64,000 nt of DNA from Isoetes taiwanensis. Taxonomy: Eukaryota; Streptophyta; Lycopodiopsida; Isoetales; Isoetaceae. Shown here in pieces: positions 23,691 through 35,498 of this stretch. The position numbers were made by a program, and so were the translations under genes. The DNA is taken from assembly GCA_021234155.1 (NCBI GenBank), contig JAJEKV010000091.1, positions 2,983,501 to 3,047,500 of the forward strand, given 5' to 3'. Every line of letters starts with the position of its first letter. The stretch's first letter is position 1. The notes under the pieces are model-generated. The model did no database searches. It was not told the origin of the DNA and saw only the letters and a list, made by a program, of their open reading frames with translations.

Positions 23691-25014
23691 TTGTGCGGTT
23701 CATTGTTGTTTCCAAAGATGTCGAGGATCGATAAAATATCCTTCAAGCACAACTGAAAGCACAAATTCGACCCTCAAAAAAACGTATTACCTAATTGGCA
23801 AACTGGGTCCAAATGTTGAGGTTTTTGTTGAGAGCCCATTGAGGGATTGGCTTTGTCACCTATAAAAGTGCAAGTAAGAAGAGGTGGGGTTTAAGGTTTA
23901 GTTTTTTGTTTGTAAATCATGTTTGTAAATCAAAGGCGGTCTCAATCCGCTAATTTTCATCATTACCCGTGATTCTCACCAAGGTCATCGGAAGGTGGTA
24001 TGTATTAATTAAATTTTTTAGACAAATTAAACAGCAAGATTAAGTCGTTTGAGATGTATCTAAGTGTATTTCATAAACTTAATAAAGTGTGAAAGATGAA
24101 GCCAAGCTTGTTGCATCATACTTGATATTAAAACATCCCATTGGATACTATGCAGAGAATTTGAAGTTCTAGGGAAATCAATATACCCAACTATTTATGG
24201 CCCATATGGAATTTATATTAGTGTCTTTGCATGGCTTGGAGCATTTGGTCCATTATTTGGAACATCCCCTTTCATCTTGTATGATTGTACTTCCTTCCAG
24301 CTTTGTCAAATGATATTGGAAACACAGACTTGGGAGTAAGCATGGGATGATGCCTCTTTTTCTCTCGCAGACTTGGTTACAGCTTGGAACATAAACTATT
24401 ATGGCTTTTGCCGATGGATCTTCAAATACATCTATCAAGAGATTTTAACATTCCCACAGCCCAATGACAAGCAATGATCTCTGCCTTGCTCTACCTTCAA
24501 CCGTTGGATCCATGTTCGATGAATATGGCAATCGCCATTGTTATCAACATCATGCTTATTAGCGTTCAAACTATTGCATCAGTGAACATTATCACATCTT
24601 ACATCGCTACAATATTGAAGCCTTTAAACTTTATATCATGGTTTTTATTTCTTTTTGCTATTTTAAATTCCTAAATAGATAGATATCAATAAAATGTTTC
24701 TAATTGTGTCTATAATATCATTACAAATATTTTCTACTTCGTTCATCAATTATTAAGGCCCCAAAGGGGCCAAAAAAATTTTGGGTTAACACACAAACCA
24801 TTACATCCAGCACTCTAATATTAAATCCCCCTTGAAACCCCCTTTGGTTTGGGTGCATATTCACACGGGGGGTGACGTAGGGCAGCGAGAGCTGTTGGAT
24901 AGGCATATTCACCTTTTATTCCTTAATCTACACCATGCATAAAGTTCCTCGTTTGTGGGGTATGCATGTACAAAAATTGCTATACTGTATAACAAAATTT
25001 GCAAAATACTATAA

Positions 25015-25400
25015 GGTTTGAGATTTTCTTAGCAGTGGTGTCAGCAGCAAAATGTCCTCCACATATTCCTTCATGGCATGCCTCAATGATCATTTTGGCC
25101 TCTTCTTCATCTACACACCTCAACAAAACTCCTTCCTTGTCAATCTTGCACAGTACATTTTCAATGAGTCTAAACTTCTTGCATTTGCCCTTAAATCTTC
25201 TTTCTTGACTGCTGCTCAAATTTTTTGATACTTCACTGTTCTCGAGATAACCCCTAATATCATATTGCCAGTCTGGATTTTCTACATAAAAAGCTATCAA
25301 GTTAGTAACATTATCATCATTGTATAGACCATCTTGATCCTCTTGCTCAAACAGAACATAAGATAAATATGAACTGGGATTTTCTACTAGATTCACCACT
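25015..25400 (-). pseudogene. Element B integrase N-terminal part
   Basis: Minus-strand frame reading SSSQERRFKGKCKKFRLIEN, then LLRCVDEEEA and EACHEGICGGHFAADTTAKK, which is the His-His half of the integrase zinc-binding domain and its leader. It is cut at its downstream end by insertion X and continues at 22,433. It matches element A at about 39,480-39,830. Confidence 0.85.
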
Positions 25401-25435
25401 TTAACAGTGATGTCATAAGTTTGAACTTTGCAAGC

Positions 25436-25811
25436 TCACCTGCACAACTTTGCTTTGGGTTGTTTTTTGGCAAAAAGAAGTGACAAAGGATTTTGCCTCA
25501 TAAAGACCTGGACTTGGCTGTTTTGTATCAAGTGTCCTTGTCTTTCTATCAGGAACATCAAGGCAGCTGCACTTTTTTCTAATCTTGGATATCTCAACTC
25601 AGTGTCTGACCACATTTTGTTTGCAAAGGCAATCACATGATCCTCCTGTAACAAAGCAAGACCAATTGCCCTTTTGATGACACTGATGTAGGCTTTAAAA
25701 GGCTTTTCAAGATCAGGAGGTTTAAGCAAGATGGAGTTACAAATGGCATTAATGATTTTATCAAAAGATTCTTGGCACTTCTCATCCCAATTAATCAGAA
25801 TATGCTTGCTC
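25436..25811 (-). pseudogene. Element B second RNase H domain, catalytic residues lost
   Basis: This is the RNase H position just after RT in Ty3/gypsy elements. The fold-like spacing is kept (FKAYISVIKRAIGLALLQ, then RYPRLEKSAAALMFLIERQG, then VFMRQNPLSLL). The first catalytic Asp, normally in a DAS-like motif, is replaced by SVIK, and the Asp normally in the TDH motif is replaced by RQN. The same losses occur in elements A and D, so they are ancestral and not random decay. The domain is probably structural. Confidence 0.8.
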
Positions 25812-26781
25812 TCATTTTTGGAAAACTTTCCAAGGCTTTGTCAGGTTAGAAATTGGGCTCATAGTATGTGAAAAATGAGGGACATACATTCTCAAGAAGA
25901 TGGTCATCCCCATGAAACTTTTCACCTGCTTGAGTGTCTTTGGAGGTGCCAACTTTTTCAAAGCCTCAATCTTAGCTTCAGCAATTTGTATACCTTTTGT
26001 GGACACCATATGTCCAAGTAGTTCCCCTTTTGAGGACAAAAAAACACATTTTTTCGGATTCAAGCTAACTCCCCCTTTTCTACATAAGGCACACAACATA
26101 GTTAGCATATCAAAGTGATTTTTAAGGGAGGTTCCTGTGTAGAGATCATCCAAGAACACACGAAAAGCATTAGTAGGCATATCTCTAAAGATTGTATCCA
26201 TAGCTCTGGAATGTTGCGTATATTCATTAGCCCAAAAGGCATCCTTTTCATGGCAAATGTACCCCAAAGTGTGATAAATGAGGTTTTTGGCTGATCTTCT
26301 TCTTTTTATACTTATTTGATTAAAGCCCCGAGATACTATCTAGGAAGGAATAGATATCCTTACCTGCAACAACATGTAAAACCTCTTCTAAAAATGGCAA
26401 TGGATAGCAATCTTTGATGGTAGCTTTGTTAAAATCCCTATAATCAATGCAGATTCTGATAGTTTTATTTTTCTTCTCCACTGGAACAATGCAGGATAGC
26501 CATTCAGGATTTATAATTTCTGCAATCACACCTGCATCTCTCATTTTGTACAATTCTTCCTTGATTAGTCCCAACAAGGATGCATTAATTCTTCTCAATT
26601 TCTGTACTACAGGTTTCATACCTTCTTTGATTTTTATCTCAAATTCACAAATGTTTTTATCAACACCAACCATTTCATCATAATCCCAAGCAAAAACATC
26701 TTTCGAATCATCAAAGAACTTTGTAACAAAGGTATTATCTTCCTCTTTAAACAAGTCCCCAACATACAGTACTCTGTCCAA
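25812..26781 (-). pseudogene. Element B reverse transcriptase
   Basis: Minus-strand Ty3/gypsy reverse transcriptase in two open segments (26,320-26,781 and 25,812-26,267) separated by a small frame disruption. Visible motifs in order: LRRINASLLGLIKEELYKM, SCIVPVEKKNKTIRICIDYR, CYPLPFLEEVLHVVAGKD, SFLDSISG, and the catalytic FLDDLYTG, then LNPKKCVF and LLGHMVSTKGIQ. The catalytic Asp pair is present. The break is near the NQISIKEEDQ region, where the neighbouring copy in element A is open. Confidence 0.9.
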
Positions 26782-26834
26782 ACCTTTTTTGTTGAGTTTG
26801 ATTTCCCTTACCTGCTTGTCTTCACTAGCATTGA

Positions 26835-27310
26835 TTACCAGAATGGGATATAGTTGTTGCAGGTTCTTTTTTCTAGCTCCTCCTCTTGAATTTCTCCTTC
26901 AGCCAAGTGTTCAAGAAGAACACTTTTGCATAGTGAGTCAGCCTCACAATTCTGCTCCCTTGGCACATGACAGAGCTCCCAGGTTTTGAAATTCTTTAAT
27001 TCCTGCATGGCTTGATCTCTGAGCAGAATCATATCCTCATTTTTGGCCTGATACTCTCCCAATATTTGCCTGCAAACAAGCCAAGAACCTCCAAAGATAA
27101 CTATGTCATTAATGCTCGATTTTTTTTACCTCTTGAGACCCGCAATTAAAGCTTTGTATTCTCGCCATATTAGATGTCTTTGTTTGGGTAAATCCTACCT
27201 ACCTTTGCCCAAAGAACTTATTAGAGGAGTCCTTGAGAACAGCAGCAGAGGAGGCCACACTTAGCCTTTTAGACACACCACCATCAAACCATAAGTATGC
27301 AAAACTAGCT
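26835..27310 (-). pseudogene. Element B upstream RNase H1-like domain (aRNH type)
   Basis: Between protease and RT the minus strand encodes an RNase H1-like domain: YLWFDGGVSK (first catalytic Asp) near 27,290, a decayed middle, a GGSWLVCRQ stretch where other copies have GDSQL, YQAKNEDMILL, then HVPREQNCEADSL with the final catalytic Asp. This is the plant RNase H/RVT_3 style seen as an extra domain in some plant gypsy elements. Its place upstream of RT is unusual. The middle carries stops and the third acidic position reads Gly here. Confidence 0.75.
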
Positions 27311-27323
27311 TGTTTAGGAGATC

Positions 27324-27989
27324 TTAGCTGATTGGGATTCTTATGCTAGACTTTAGATTACTTGCATTTAACTCAAATTCTCCACATGGGCTTGACAATA
27401 GCATCTCTTCCTCAATGAAATTCAGGGCCTCAAATTTTCCTACCTTGTTGTATAATGTTACCTTTTTTCTGCCATTGGAAATGGTGCACGCTTCTTTTGA
27501 CCAAACGGGCCTAGCATCAACTGCAGAGAGCCATTTTCTTCCCAAGAAAAAGTCATAGATGTCTGACTTGTCCTCTATTCCTTCAAATGCAACCACAACA
27601 AAGTTAGCTGCAAGAATTATGCCTTCAACATCAATAGGCACATTACTGACTATTCCAACAGGGTTAATTTTTGTGTTTGAGAAAGATTTTAAGATCATTG
27701 GAGCCTTTTTATCTATCTCAAGGCCACATAACCTCATGACATGATGGGGCATGACATTCAAGGGTGATCCTCCATCCAACAAGACTTTGGTCAGGATTTT
27801 TTTGCCCATCTTGGCAACACATGTGAAAGCTCCTGGATCATAGTTCTCCTGAGTGAGCATATGCTCTTCAATAGGGTTAGTTAGAGCAAATTCATCTTCT
27901 TTGGTCAGGTTAAGCACTTTTTTCCTATAAGGTGGAGCTATCTTAAGCAAAGTTAGCAAGTCAACACAGATCTTAGAGTTTTTTAGCAA
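27324..27989 (-). CDS. Element B aspartic protease region (intact open frame)
   Basis: A 221-residue open frame on the minus strand corresponding to the retroelement protease. The active site reads LLDGGSPLNVMP, with DGG where retropepsins usually have DSG or DTG; Gly-Gly-Ser versions are common in plant gypsy proteases. A later hydrophobic flap region precedes FFLGRKWL, a conserved C-terminal motif. It would process the polyprotein. The frame starts within the polyprotein, so the given start is only the first Met. Element A has the same domain but broken at 36.9-37.4 kb. Confidence 0.8.
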   Translation of the reverse strand: MLKNSKICVDLLTLLKIAPPYRKKVLNLTKEDEFALTNPIEEHMLTQENYDPGAFTCVAKMGKKILTKVLLDGGSPLNVMPHHVMRLCGLEIDKKAPMILKSFSNTKINPVGIVSNVPIDVEGIILAANFVVVAFEGIEDKSDIYDFFLGRKWLSAVDARPVWSKEACTISNGRKKVTLYNKVGKFEALNFIEEEMLLSSPCGEFELNASNLKSSIRIPIS

Positions 27990-28002
27990 ATACTCGAAAT
28001 CC

Positions 28003-28920
28003 TCACAATCTTTTTTTTTCTTTTTTTACATATTTCTGAGCAGGTGGAGGGGGCACAACCATTACTTGCTCTGCTTCCTTGTGATTTACCATCTCAACTT
28101 CCTCATTGGCACAAGCTGGCTCCTTTTCCTTTGCAGTGTTCATTCTCCTTGTATGCACAGCCATTATCTCTCCCTGTTCTTCCATTTCTTGCACAAATCT
28201 AATGGAAGCATTTTGTTCATTAGTATTTGATTTCTCCTGCCTAGCAAAGTATTCTTTCATCTTCATAATGTCCCACAGCCTTACAAAAAGTAGACACAGG
28301 ACATACCTTGCCAAAGTGTCCTCTTTTTCCACACTTTGTACAAGGTCTATACCAGCAATAATAATCAGAGGAATGAGTGTGTCTCAAGCAATGAACACAT
28401 GGTGGATAGGTCTTCCTCTCACATCCGGCTGCAGGAGCTTCAAAGATCCTCCATTTTTACCTTTTTCTTTTCTTTTTGACAAAGATAAACCGGCACAGTC
28501 CCGGGTCCCATGTACTCTTGCTCATAACTGGAAAAAAGGGTCATGTGGTGAGTGCATGTTATCGGCAAGTAGGAAATCATATCTGCAATCTCTCAAGAGC
28601 CTTAGTAAAGGCTTTATGTATTGTGTCAAAGCCTTCTTGCTTTTTGAATTTTTAATGCCTTCCTCGTGGTATTCTCGGGTCACGCTTGCCCAATCCTCTG
28701 ATAAAAGATGCCACAAGATGCAAGGTATGGTTGGGAACTTGGTTGATTTGGCATTTGACAAGGTAAAGATTAAACCTTTCCATTTCTTAATGTCAGAGAA
28801 CTTATAGCCTTTTTTGTGCCCATACTCTTGGTAATACTCTTCAAAAGTCTTCAGGAAATTATTAGCATTCATGCTTGGATCAAAGGTGGAACCGGAATAG
28901 GCATGTTCAACTCAAAATAA
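28003..28920 (-). pseudogene. Element B gag, broken
   Basis: The N-terminal part (28,522-28,872) reads MNANNFLKTFEEYYQEYGHKK, matching the gag of element A at 35,673. The C-terminal zinc-knuckle region and tail (28,003-28,500) are recognisable by a cysteine-rich stretch and EYFARQEKS, which matches EYFAKQEKE in A. The middle is missing or scrambled, so B cannot make full capsid protein. Confidence 0.75.
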
Positions 28921-29370
28921 TGACAAGGCATACCGAATTTGTTTTGTATGGTTATCAAAAGGGGTGCTGGAGCAAAGGGTACTAGCACTTCAATGATTTT
29001 CCAATTAATCAAGTGGAATAACATGGGGCTGCGTTTTTGATACCCACTAGATACTTTTCATTAGTTCTCATGGGTGCCATGAGTCCAAATTCGTGAAAAT
29101 GATCTCAGAGAACCTCCAAAATGTTGAAGGTATTCCCGGCAAAACCTTCAACCTGGTTTAGAAGCTCCAGGTTGCTTAAGGCAACCAATCTAAAAGCAAA
29201 AGTTCCTGAAAAAATGCTTAAATAATTATTTGACACAGCTTTTCCTAAAGGATAAAAAATCTGTCTCAGAGAAAAGCTTGCCAAATGCACACCATCTGAG
29301 CTTTGTTTGTAATTCTTGCTTGTATAGCTGCTCAAAACTTACATTTACCTTGCTGCAAAAGTCTGAGGGA
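28921..29370 (-). other. Element B leader region
   Basis: Noncoding sequence between gag and the LTR-like block; the primer-binding site could not be identified. Confidence 0.35.
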
Positions 29371-31520
29371 ATTTGACTAGGCTAGATAGATCAAAAAGAC
29401 ATTCCTGACTGAGTCAATTTTTGGTCAATATCCCTGGCAGAGAGCTTGATTTCTGATCTTGTTACTGGGACTTGTTTTTGGGGTTTGGAAACTTTTGCCT
29501 ATTCTGAATAAGTCTACACTCAATAGGCCTTAGAGCTCCTGGCAAATAGAAGTCAAGATTTTTTACTTTTTGAATTTTTTTGGACTGACTGCTACAAATC
29601 ATGAACAGATGTGAAAGCAAAGACACTTCTGGAAAGAGTACATGTAAATTCTATTGTTTGTGCAAGAACCATGCATCAGGCAATGACTCGAATGCCCTGG
29701 AAAATTTTATGCATTGCTATACGTCCACATGCTGATCTCTGCTATGGTAAATTGAGATAAACAATTCAGTAACTTGTGTTGATGGTTTAGGCAATCAATA
29801 GAGTTGAATAATACTTGTGTGGAGCATGCCTAGATGTCGAGCAAATGGTGTCACACTACTGGGATAGAATGCAATAGGCAAACAATGCCAACAATCATTT
29901 TTTGACAATAGATCAATATGTAGCACTAAGAATTCAACAACAAGGGCCGGATTTTCAATTAAATCAGGTACACAAAGGCAAATAATATGAATCCCAAGCT
30001 CTGGATCTTGGGCACAGGATCAAATAGGTAGACAATCAATCAACTCAGATGAATTAGTCAATAATCCAAGCTGAAAATCAAGTGTGGAGGTCGTAATCAA
30101 GCTTCAATCAAGCAAGCCGGTTCTTCTTCAAAGCAAACAATCGCTTCTTCGCCTTAAAGCCCTCGAATTTTTCTTCTGCAGAAAAGCCCCTTTTGTAATT
30201 CTCCTGTTCTGTTGCATTCTTGATCAATTCCGTTTTGTTTACCAGATGCATTCTTGGCATTAAACAAGGCTATTCGGCAAGTTTGGAACATGATTGCACA
30301 ATTAGTTTGGCCGAATCGACCGGATCTTGGCGCTCACTGTGTTTAGGGTTCTTGAGAATTTTCAATGATATATCCCACGACATACTTAGGTCCAGGCGGG
30401 CCAAGATATATAAGGAATAACACAACCTTAATTTATAATTGTTACGTGCAATATCCACGGGATTCGGTATTTCCACCGCCCCCACACTTCCCGGATGTTC
30501 CACGTGGCATGGGGAGATTGGTCGGGAGAAAAATAGGCTTTCTTTGGGGGGGGGGGTTAGATAGGAAATTTTTTTTTACCCCATGGAGTATGGCGCGTTT
30601 CCCAAGGAAGTGAATATAAAGGCCAAAATAAATGAATTTTTTAATTTTCTTTTTTTCAATGGGAATCTTTTCTCATGCTCTAGAAGATTCTGGGATCTTT
30701 TTTTGCAAATGGGCATTTTCAATTTTGGCTTAAAAATGGCTCAAAAGATGTGATGTGGCATGTGAGAATAATGACATGGCAAGGTAGGGGTGACATGGCA
30801 AATAAGGATGGTGGACGGTCAAACAACTTGGCTTAGAATATTTTTTCTAGTCAAAACCTCAAATGATGTGGACATGATGTGTGTGACATGTGGATGGTGA
30901 TGTGGAGGTGCTAAAGATGATGTGGCAAGGTGATGTGTCATCTTATGGATGCAACTTTAAGGCTTTTGACAAAAATTTGAAGTATGATCATGGAGATAAG
31001 TGCATGACATGACATGGCAAGGAGGGTGACGTGTGTGATGACTTGGCATCTCCAATGTGGTTTCCATGGGTCAATTTTGCTATAAATGCAAATCATTGGC
31101 ATTTTCTAGGCAAGCTTGACTTTTGAGTGTTTCCCTTAGGATTTTTTTTCTCTTTTCCTTGACTTTGAAGGAGGGAGTATTGACCTTTTGACCACATGCA
31201 AGACCAAGTCAAGTGAAGTATAGGACTTTGAATGATGTAGAGGTGGTGTGGTGAGCTCATGGCATGTGAATGACTTTTGAAAGTGTAGTTTTGACTAGAA
31301 AAAATGTTCAAGGCCAAATTTGGCTTGGAAATGAGTTGTAGGCATGGAAATCAAGATCTCATGAGTATTTCAAGAACTCAAATGATCACATACCAAGAGA
31401 TCTTCTAGGGGTCTTCTTCCTTTTGCTTGATTGTCCTTTTGCCTCATTTGTGTGACCTGAGTCAATTGTCCTCACCTTGCTCTTCAAGCCTTCAATGAAG
31501 CATTCTTCTTGTGCCTTAAA
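29370..31520 (-). mobile_element. LTR-like region of element B (5' side, minus strand)
   Basis: Lies where the 5' LTR of the minus-strand element B should be. It is homologous to 11.27-13.7 kb and, at its right end, to 20.51-20.69 kb. It contains GATGTGG-rich sequence and TTTCCACCGCCCCCACAC. Exact LTR termini were not found, so limits are approximate. Confidence 0.5.
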
Positions 31521-31541
31521 ATTCAGATCAAAGTATGAGGA

Positions 31542-32420
31542 TTAGTCTTCAAAACATGTCTTGTTCTTCCATGCTGCCATAGCATGGCAGCACTTATGAT
31601 TGGTGTAGACCACAAACTCACATTTGTTGCGGAGATAATGTTTCCGCACTTTGAGCGCATGAACCATTGTCAAGAACTCCCCGCCATAGGTGGAATAGTT
31701 CTTCTTAGCAAGCATTGAGTTGGCTACATTCATACGCCACCACCCTTCCATCCCCGCATGAGAACAGCCCCAATGGCATAACCATTAGCATCCGTGGTAA
31801 ACCTCATAAGGTTTACTCATGTCCGAATCAATGTAATAGGCGCCGAGGTTAGCAACCTCTTCAAGATATCCATTGCCCATCGCCGCTTTGCCGCCCATTG
31901 CCTAATCGACATTAGCCTTCAACAACATAGTTAAAGCAACCGCAATCTTGGCAAACTTCCGCATAAATCAAGGCGATAATAATCGCCAACCCCAAGAAAC
32001 TACTTAACTCAAGTACATTCTTTGGCATGTGCCAAGACCTGAATTGGCTCCGGCTTCTTGGGATCTACAACTACACCTTCCTAGATAGATACAATGTGGC
32101 CCAAATATTCCATTGCTTTTAAATTCACACTTTGACATCTTTGCATAACTTATGTTGTCCGAGCAGAGTTAATATTTTAACGCAAGTGATTCAAATGCTC
32201 CTCTTTGCTATACACCGTGATATCATCTAAAAAATACTTCAACAAAAGTATCAAGACATCCCGCAAAAACCTCATTCATCATTCGAAAAAGTAGCAGGAG
32301 CATTCGTTAGTCCAAAAGGCATCACCAAAAATTCAAAATGACCAAAGGTGGTCCCAAGGCGCCTTATGTACATCCGACTCTTCAATTTTTTATCCGGTGA
32401 TAACCATCACAAGAAATGCA
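31542..32420 (-). pseudogene. Antisense Ty3/gypsy RT-RNase H fragment of another family
   Basis: Minus-strand remnants of a chromovirus-type polymerase: an RNase H piece at 31,542-31,751 (NYSTYGGEFLTMVHALKVRK and VVYTNHK), then RT sequence toward 32,420 corresponding to the cleaner copy at 41,367-41,840. It is not the A/B/C/D family. The part right of about 31,972 is duplicated inside element A. Confidence 0.75.
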
Positions 32421-33211
32421 ACTTATCAATGGTTAGGTGAAAACCATGTATACAGATAACAAGACGACAACATGAGATAACTAAATACACACGACGCTTC
32501 GCCAAATTTATCAAACAAACCGCACAAGCTTCCACGGTTAGTAACATGCATAGAAGTTATCCAATAATGTCGACATGAAGCTATGATCGACGGATCGCAA
32601 GTACACACATATGGAATCCACCACATGCACCATAGCATCTGCAAAGCGTACACCCCACCATATCTAGACAAGACGCCGTTTAGAACCCTCACACTAAGGC
32701 CAAGGATCCAATGCCGTGGAGAAACTTCGTGCATGATAAGGACCCGTGCTACTGACCGTTGGTTCAGATGCCATCGCCCCCTATACTAGCGACAAGCTTT
32801 GCCTCACAAGTACCTTTTGTCCCTATTTAGACAAGCCATGCTTATCTATAACTATGCCATACACAAAACTCCCTTGGGTAGCACTTACTGCTAATCGCAG
32901 TATCATATAGATACCACATGGAGCATAACTCTATAAGCTCACGAGCACTCACAAGATGCTCCCACTCGATAAGCTTAGCTTATCTTCCAGGAGGGACAAT
33001 TTATTAAGAGGCCAGAGTCTTGTAGAAGCTAGGCTTCTATGCCAGCTCAACAAAGAATAGCCATAGCTTAACACTTGCACCTTAGGGGCAACAGTCCACA
33101 GCTCAAGCATTATCTCAAGTTATGCTACAAGGCCTTAAGGAGTGACCCAGCGGAGGCATATGTTTAAGGCAAAACTCTATCTAGCTCAGAGGGAATTCCC
33201 TGGCAAAGCCT
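31972..33211. repeat. Duplicated 1.25 kb block, copy outside element A
   Basis: This sequence, ending at the left LTR of element A, is repeated at 41,376-42,626 directly before the right LTR of element A, in the same orientation. It covers part of the antisense RT and about 0.8 kb of noncoding sequence. Most differences fall at CAG/CTG sites. Confidence 0.9.
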
Positions 33212-33216
33212 ACAGG

Positions 33217-35457
33217 TGTTGCCCCCAAAGGGCAACATGCTAATTGTGTTCTATGCATTCAAGTTAGGTTAAGTAATTTTTTGAAGACTAGGTCAAAGTT
33301 TGGAAGAGCTTGGTAGTCAATATTGACATGAAGGTCAAGGAAGTCTCACCTTTTAGGTCAACAAGTGTTCAGGCCCAAAAGTTCACAAGAGGTACTTTAT
33401 TAAGGGTCAAAGGCTTAGTCAAGAATATGCTCTAGGAAAATGGGATGTGAAGTTTGGAAGATACTATTTGAAGTTTGGAAGATAAAGCTTGAAGACCCCA
33501 TGGTATATAGTTTTTAATTTTAGCTTTTTGCCTTATTCCACTACCCTCATTCTTGCACCTTTGGCTCAAACTTGCCCTCATATCTATTGCTTATTCCGCT
33601 GCCATGTCACCTTGCCATTTTGCCCAAATCCTTGCCATTTCCTCCAAATACCACTACATTGCTTATTCAAAGGATTCAAGAAATCAAGGCTCCTCTCGAT
33701 TCCTCGACTCTGTACAAGCTATTTCAAAGCTTTCTGTTGTTCCCGGGAGTAGTAGAGCGGAAGTTTGCCATTTGGCGGGACTTCTTGGGTGTCGTAGATG
33801 GTGATGGTCGGTTTGTTTGCCAAGAGAGTTGCAGCTTTTTCCTGGAGTTTGTTGTGGAGTGTCGAGGTATCACTGCCTCTTTGGGGCGTTCTCCTTCCTC
33901 CTCACTTGCTTTGTAACATTACCATTCTTTTAATATATTGATGACACAGCTTCTTCAAAAAAAAAAAAAAAAAAAACATTCAAGCCCTTGTTGCAAAGTT
34001 ATTATTCCCCTCTTTTGCATTTCCACTTTTATCTCTCTACTAGCCCTTCATGATTTCTTTTGTCTTCATTCCTACTCCATTATGCCCTCATTGGTATATT
34101 CTAGACCTTGTCAAAAGATGCCCCAAAGATTCCATATTCCTTTACACATGTGGGCAATCTTCCCTATGGTTGAAAGGTTATAACTTCTTTTAAATATTCC
34201 ATGAAAAGCCTTTAAACCATTGGCCAAGCTTTTAAAATGATCAAATACGCATATACTGTGGCATATTCCTTCAAAAATAATTAAACCAGATCGCTAAAAA
34301 ATGTGCGAAAAACACAAATTAAGAACCCTAGAACTGGAAATCCGGCTTGAATCATGCCTTCCCGCTCCATTCCTCTCGAAACCACTTTATTTTTGGATTC
34401 CGGAACCTAAGCAACAGATTAAGCCTAAATTTATTACCTGAAACCACTAGAATCGAAATTCAAAAACTATATACAGGGGAAACACAATCACAACATTTTC
34501 GAAGGCCCAGATGCACTCAAATCCGACATTGATCAATGCTGAACATGACCTCAAAGATTCTTGAAGTCCCTGAGCATTCCTCGACTGGATTTGCAAAGAT
34601 CTAATTGATATTACCTTCAAAAATTATCTTATGACTTATGATGATTATTTTTCAGTATCTCGAACTATGAAGCATCATTATCTATTGTTATTTTGATGTA
34701 CTTACCTCAAATAAATATAAATTGATCGCCAAGTTGTCAAATCCATCTCTCGATACATTTCTTAGCAATTTTTGACTCAAAATACTTTTACGTAAAAATC
34801 CCCGAGTGTTCCAAAGCACTATTGGCCTACTTGCCATCTATAATTAGAGCAATTGTGAGCTAAAGGCTTTGAAAACATCAAAAAATACCACTTTTAGTTC
34901 AAGTTAGAAAAATTAGCATTCTGTTCTGATCATTTTTCGACCTGATTTTGCCAAATCCAGCCTTAAAAAATACTTCTGCAATTCCAAATGGAAGTTTGAC
35001 TTCATGCCTCTCTTTCTCATCACCATTAGAGCACATATGCTTTGGAAACTCCCAAAAATATGCTCAGCAACTCCAAATCTCATTTTCTAATCACTGTTTT
35101 CCATAGTTGACCTCTATTGACCAATTTTTGACCCCACTTTGAGATCGAATATCTTTCAAATTTATAGTCTGACTTGGTCAGAAACTTCATCACTGGGTCC
35201 CTACAACTTTTTTGAGCAAGTCTGAAGCAGTTGACTCAAAAAATCAATCCATTTTTTATCACCACAACTGATTGAGTCAAGGCCCCATTTCCTAGAAATG
35301 GGAAAGGTATGAAATTTGAGTTTTTTTTTAACTTCTCTCTAGATTTATCTTGCATAGACTGATCAGCTTAAGTGATCTGGAGGTTCTAACCCCAATTTGG
35401 GTGTAAACTCAAGTTGGTTCCTTGTGGTTGACCTTTAAGCCAGGTTTATGGTCAACA
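33217..35457 (+). mobile_element. 5' LTR of element A
   Basis: A 2.24 kb LTR starting TGTTG and ending CAACA, so its termini are inverted repeats. It is flanked on the left by ACAGG (33,212-33,216), which recurs immediately after the 3' LTR (44,836-44,840) as a 5-bp target duplication. It pairs with 42,627-44,835. An inserted LINE-like tail with poly(A) occupies about 33,676-33,978. Short open frames inside are not genes. Confidence 0.92.
33676..33978 (+). mobile_element. LINE-type 3' tail inserted in the LTR
   Basis: About 300 bp ending TTAATATATTGATGACAC and a poly(A) run, typical of a plant LINE 3' end. ATTCAAG occurs just before it (near 33,672) and just after the poly(A) (33,979), a likely target duplication. 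The same insertion is in the 3' LTR at about 43,087-43,381 but not in the element C LTR. Confidence 0.65.
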
Positions 35458-35460
35458 TTT

Positions 35461-35478
35461 TGGAGGTTCTACCGAGAT
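35461..35478 (+). promoter_or_regulatory. Putative primer-binding site of element A
   Basis: TGGAGGTTCTACCGAG starts three bases after the LTR end, the usual place for a tRNA primer site, and begins with TGG to pair with a tRNA CCA end. It is not the common initiator-Met site; I could not assign the tRNA. Confidence 0.5.
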
Positions 35479-35498
35479 CTTCTTGGATTTCAGAACTC

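Larger units (their letters stand above)
22434..25014. mobile_element. Insertion X, copy 2, inside the element B integrase
   Basis: A 2.58 kb insert that interrupts the integrase between its GGHFAADT region (right) and FKDC region (left); about 25 bp of integrase sequence between them is missing. It starts AATATGTAGCATAATAAC and ends AAATACTATAAG. It holds two internal tandem repeats, the shared GGCCCC/GGGGCC palindrome block and no recognised protein. No clear target duplication is visible. Confidence 0.75.

Noticed and set aside
33489-34183. Several 80-114 codon frames inside the LTR
   Set aside because: They lie in LTR and LINE-tail sequence, are not conserved in the C LTR and have no domain.
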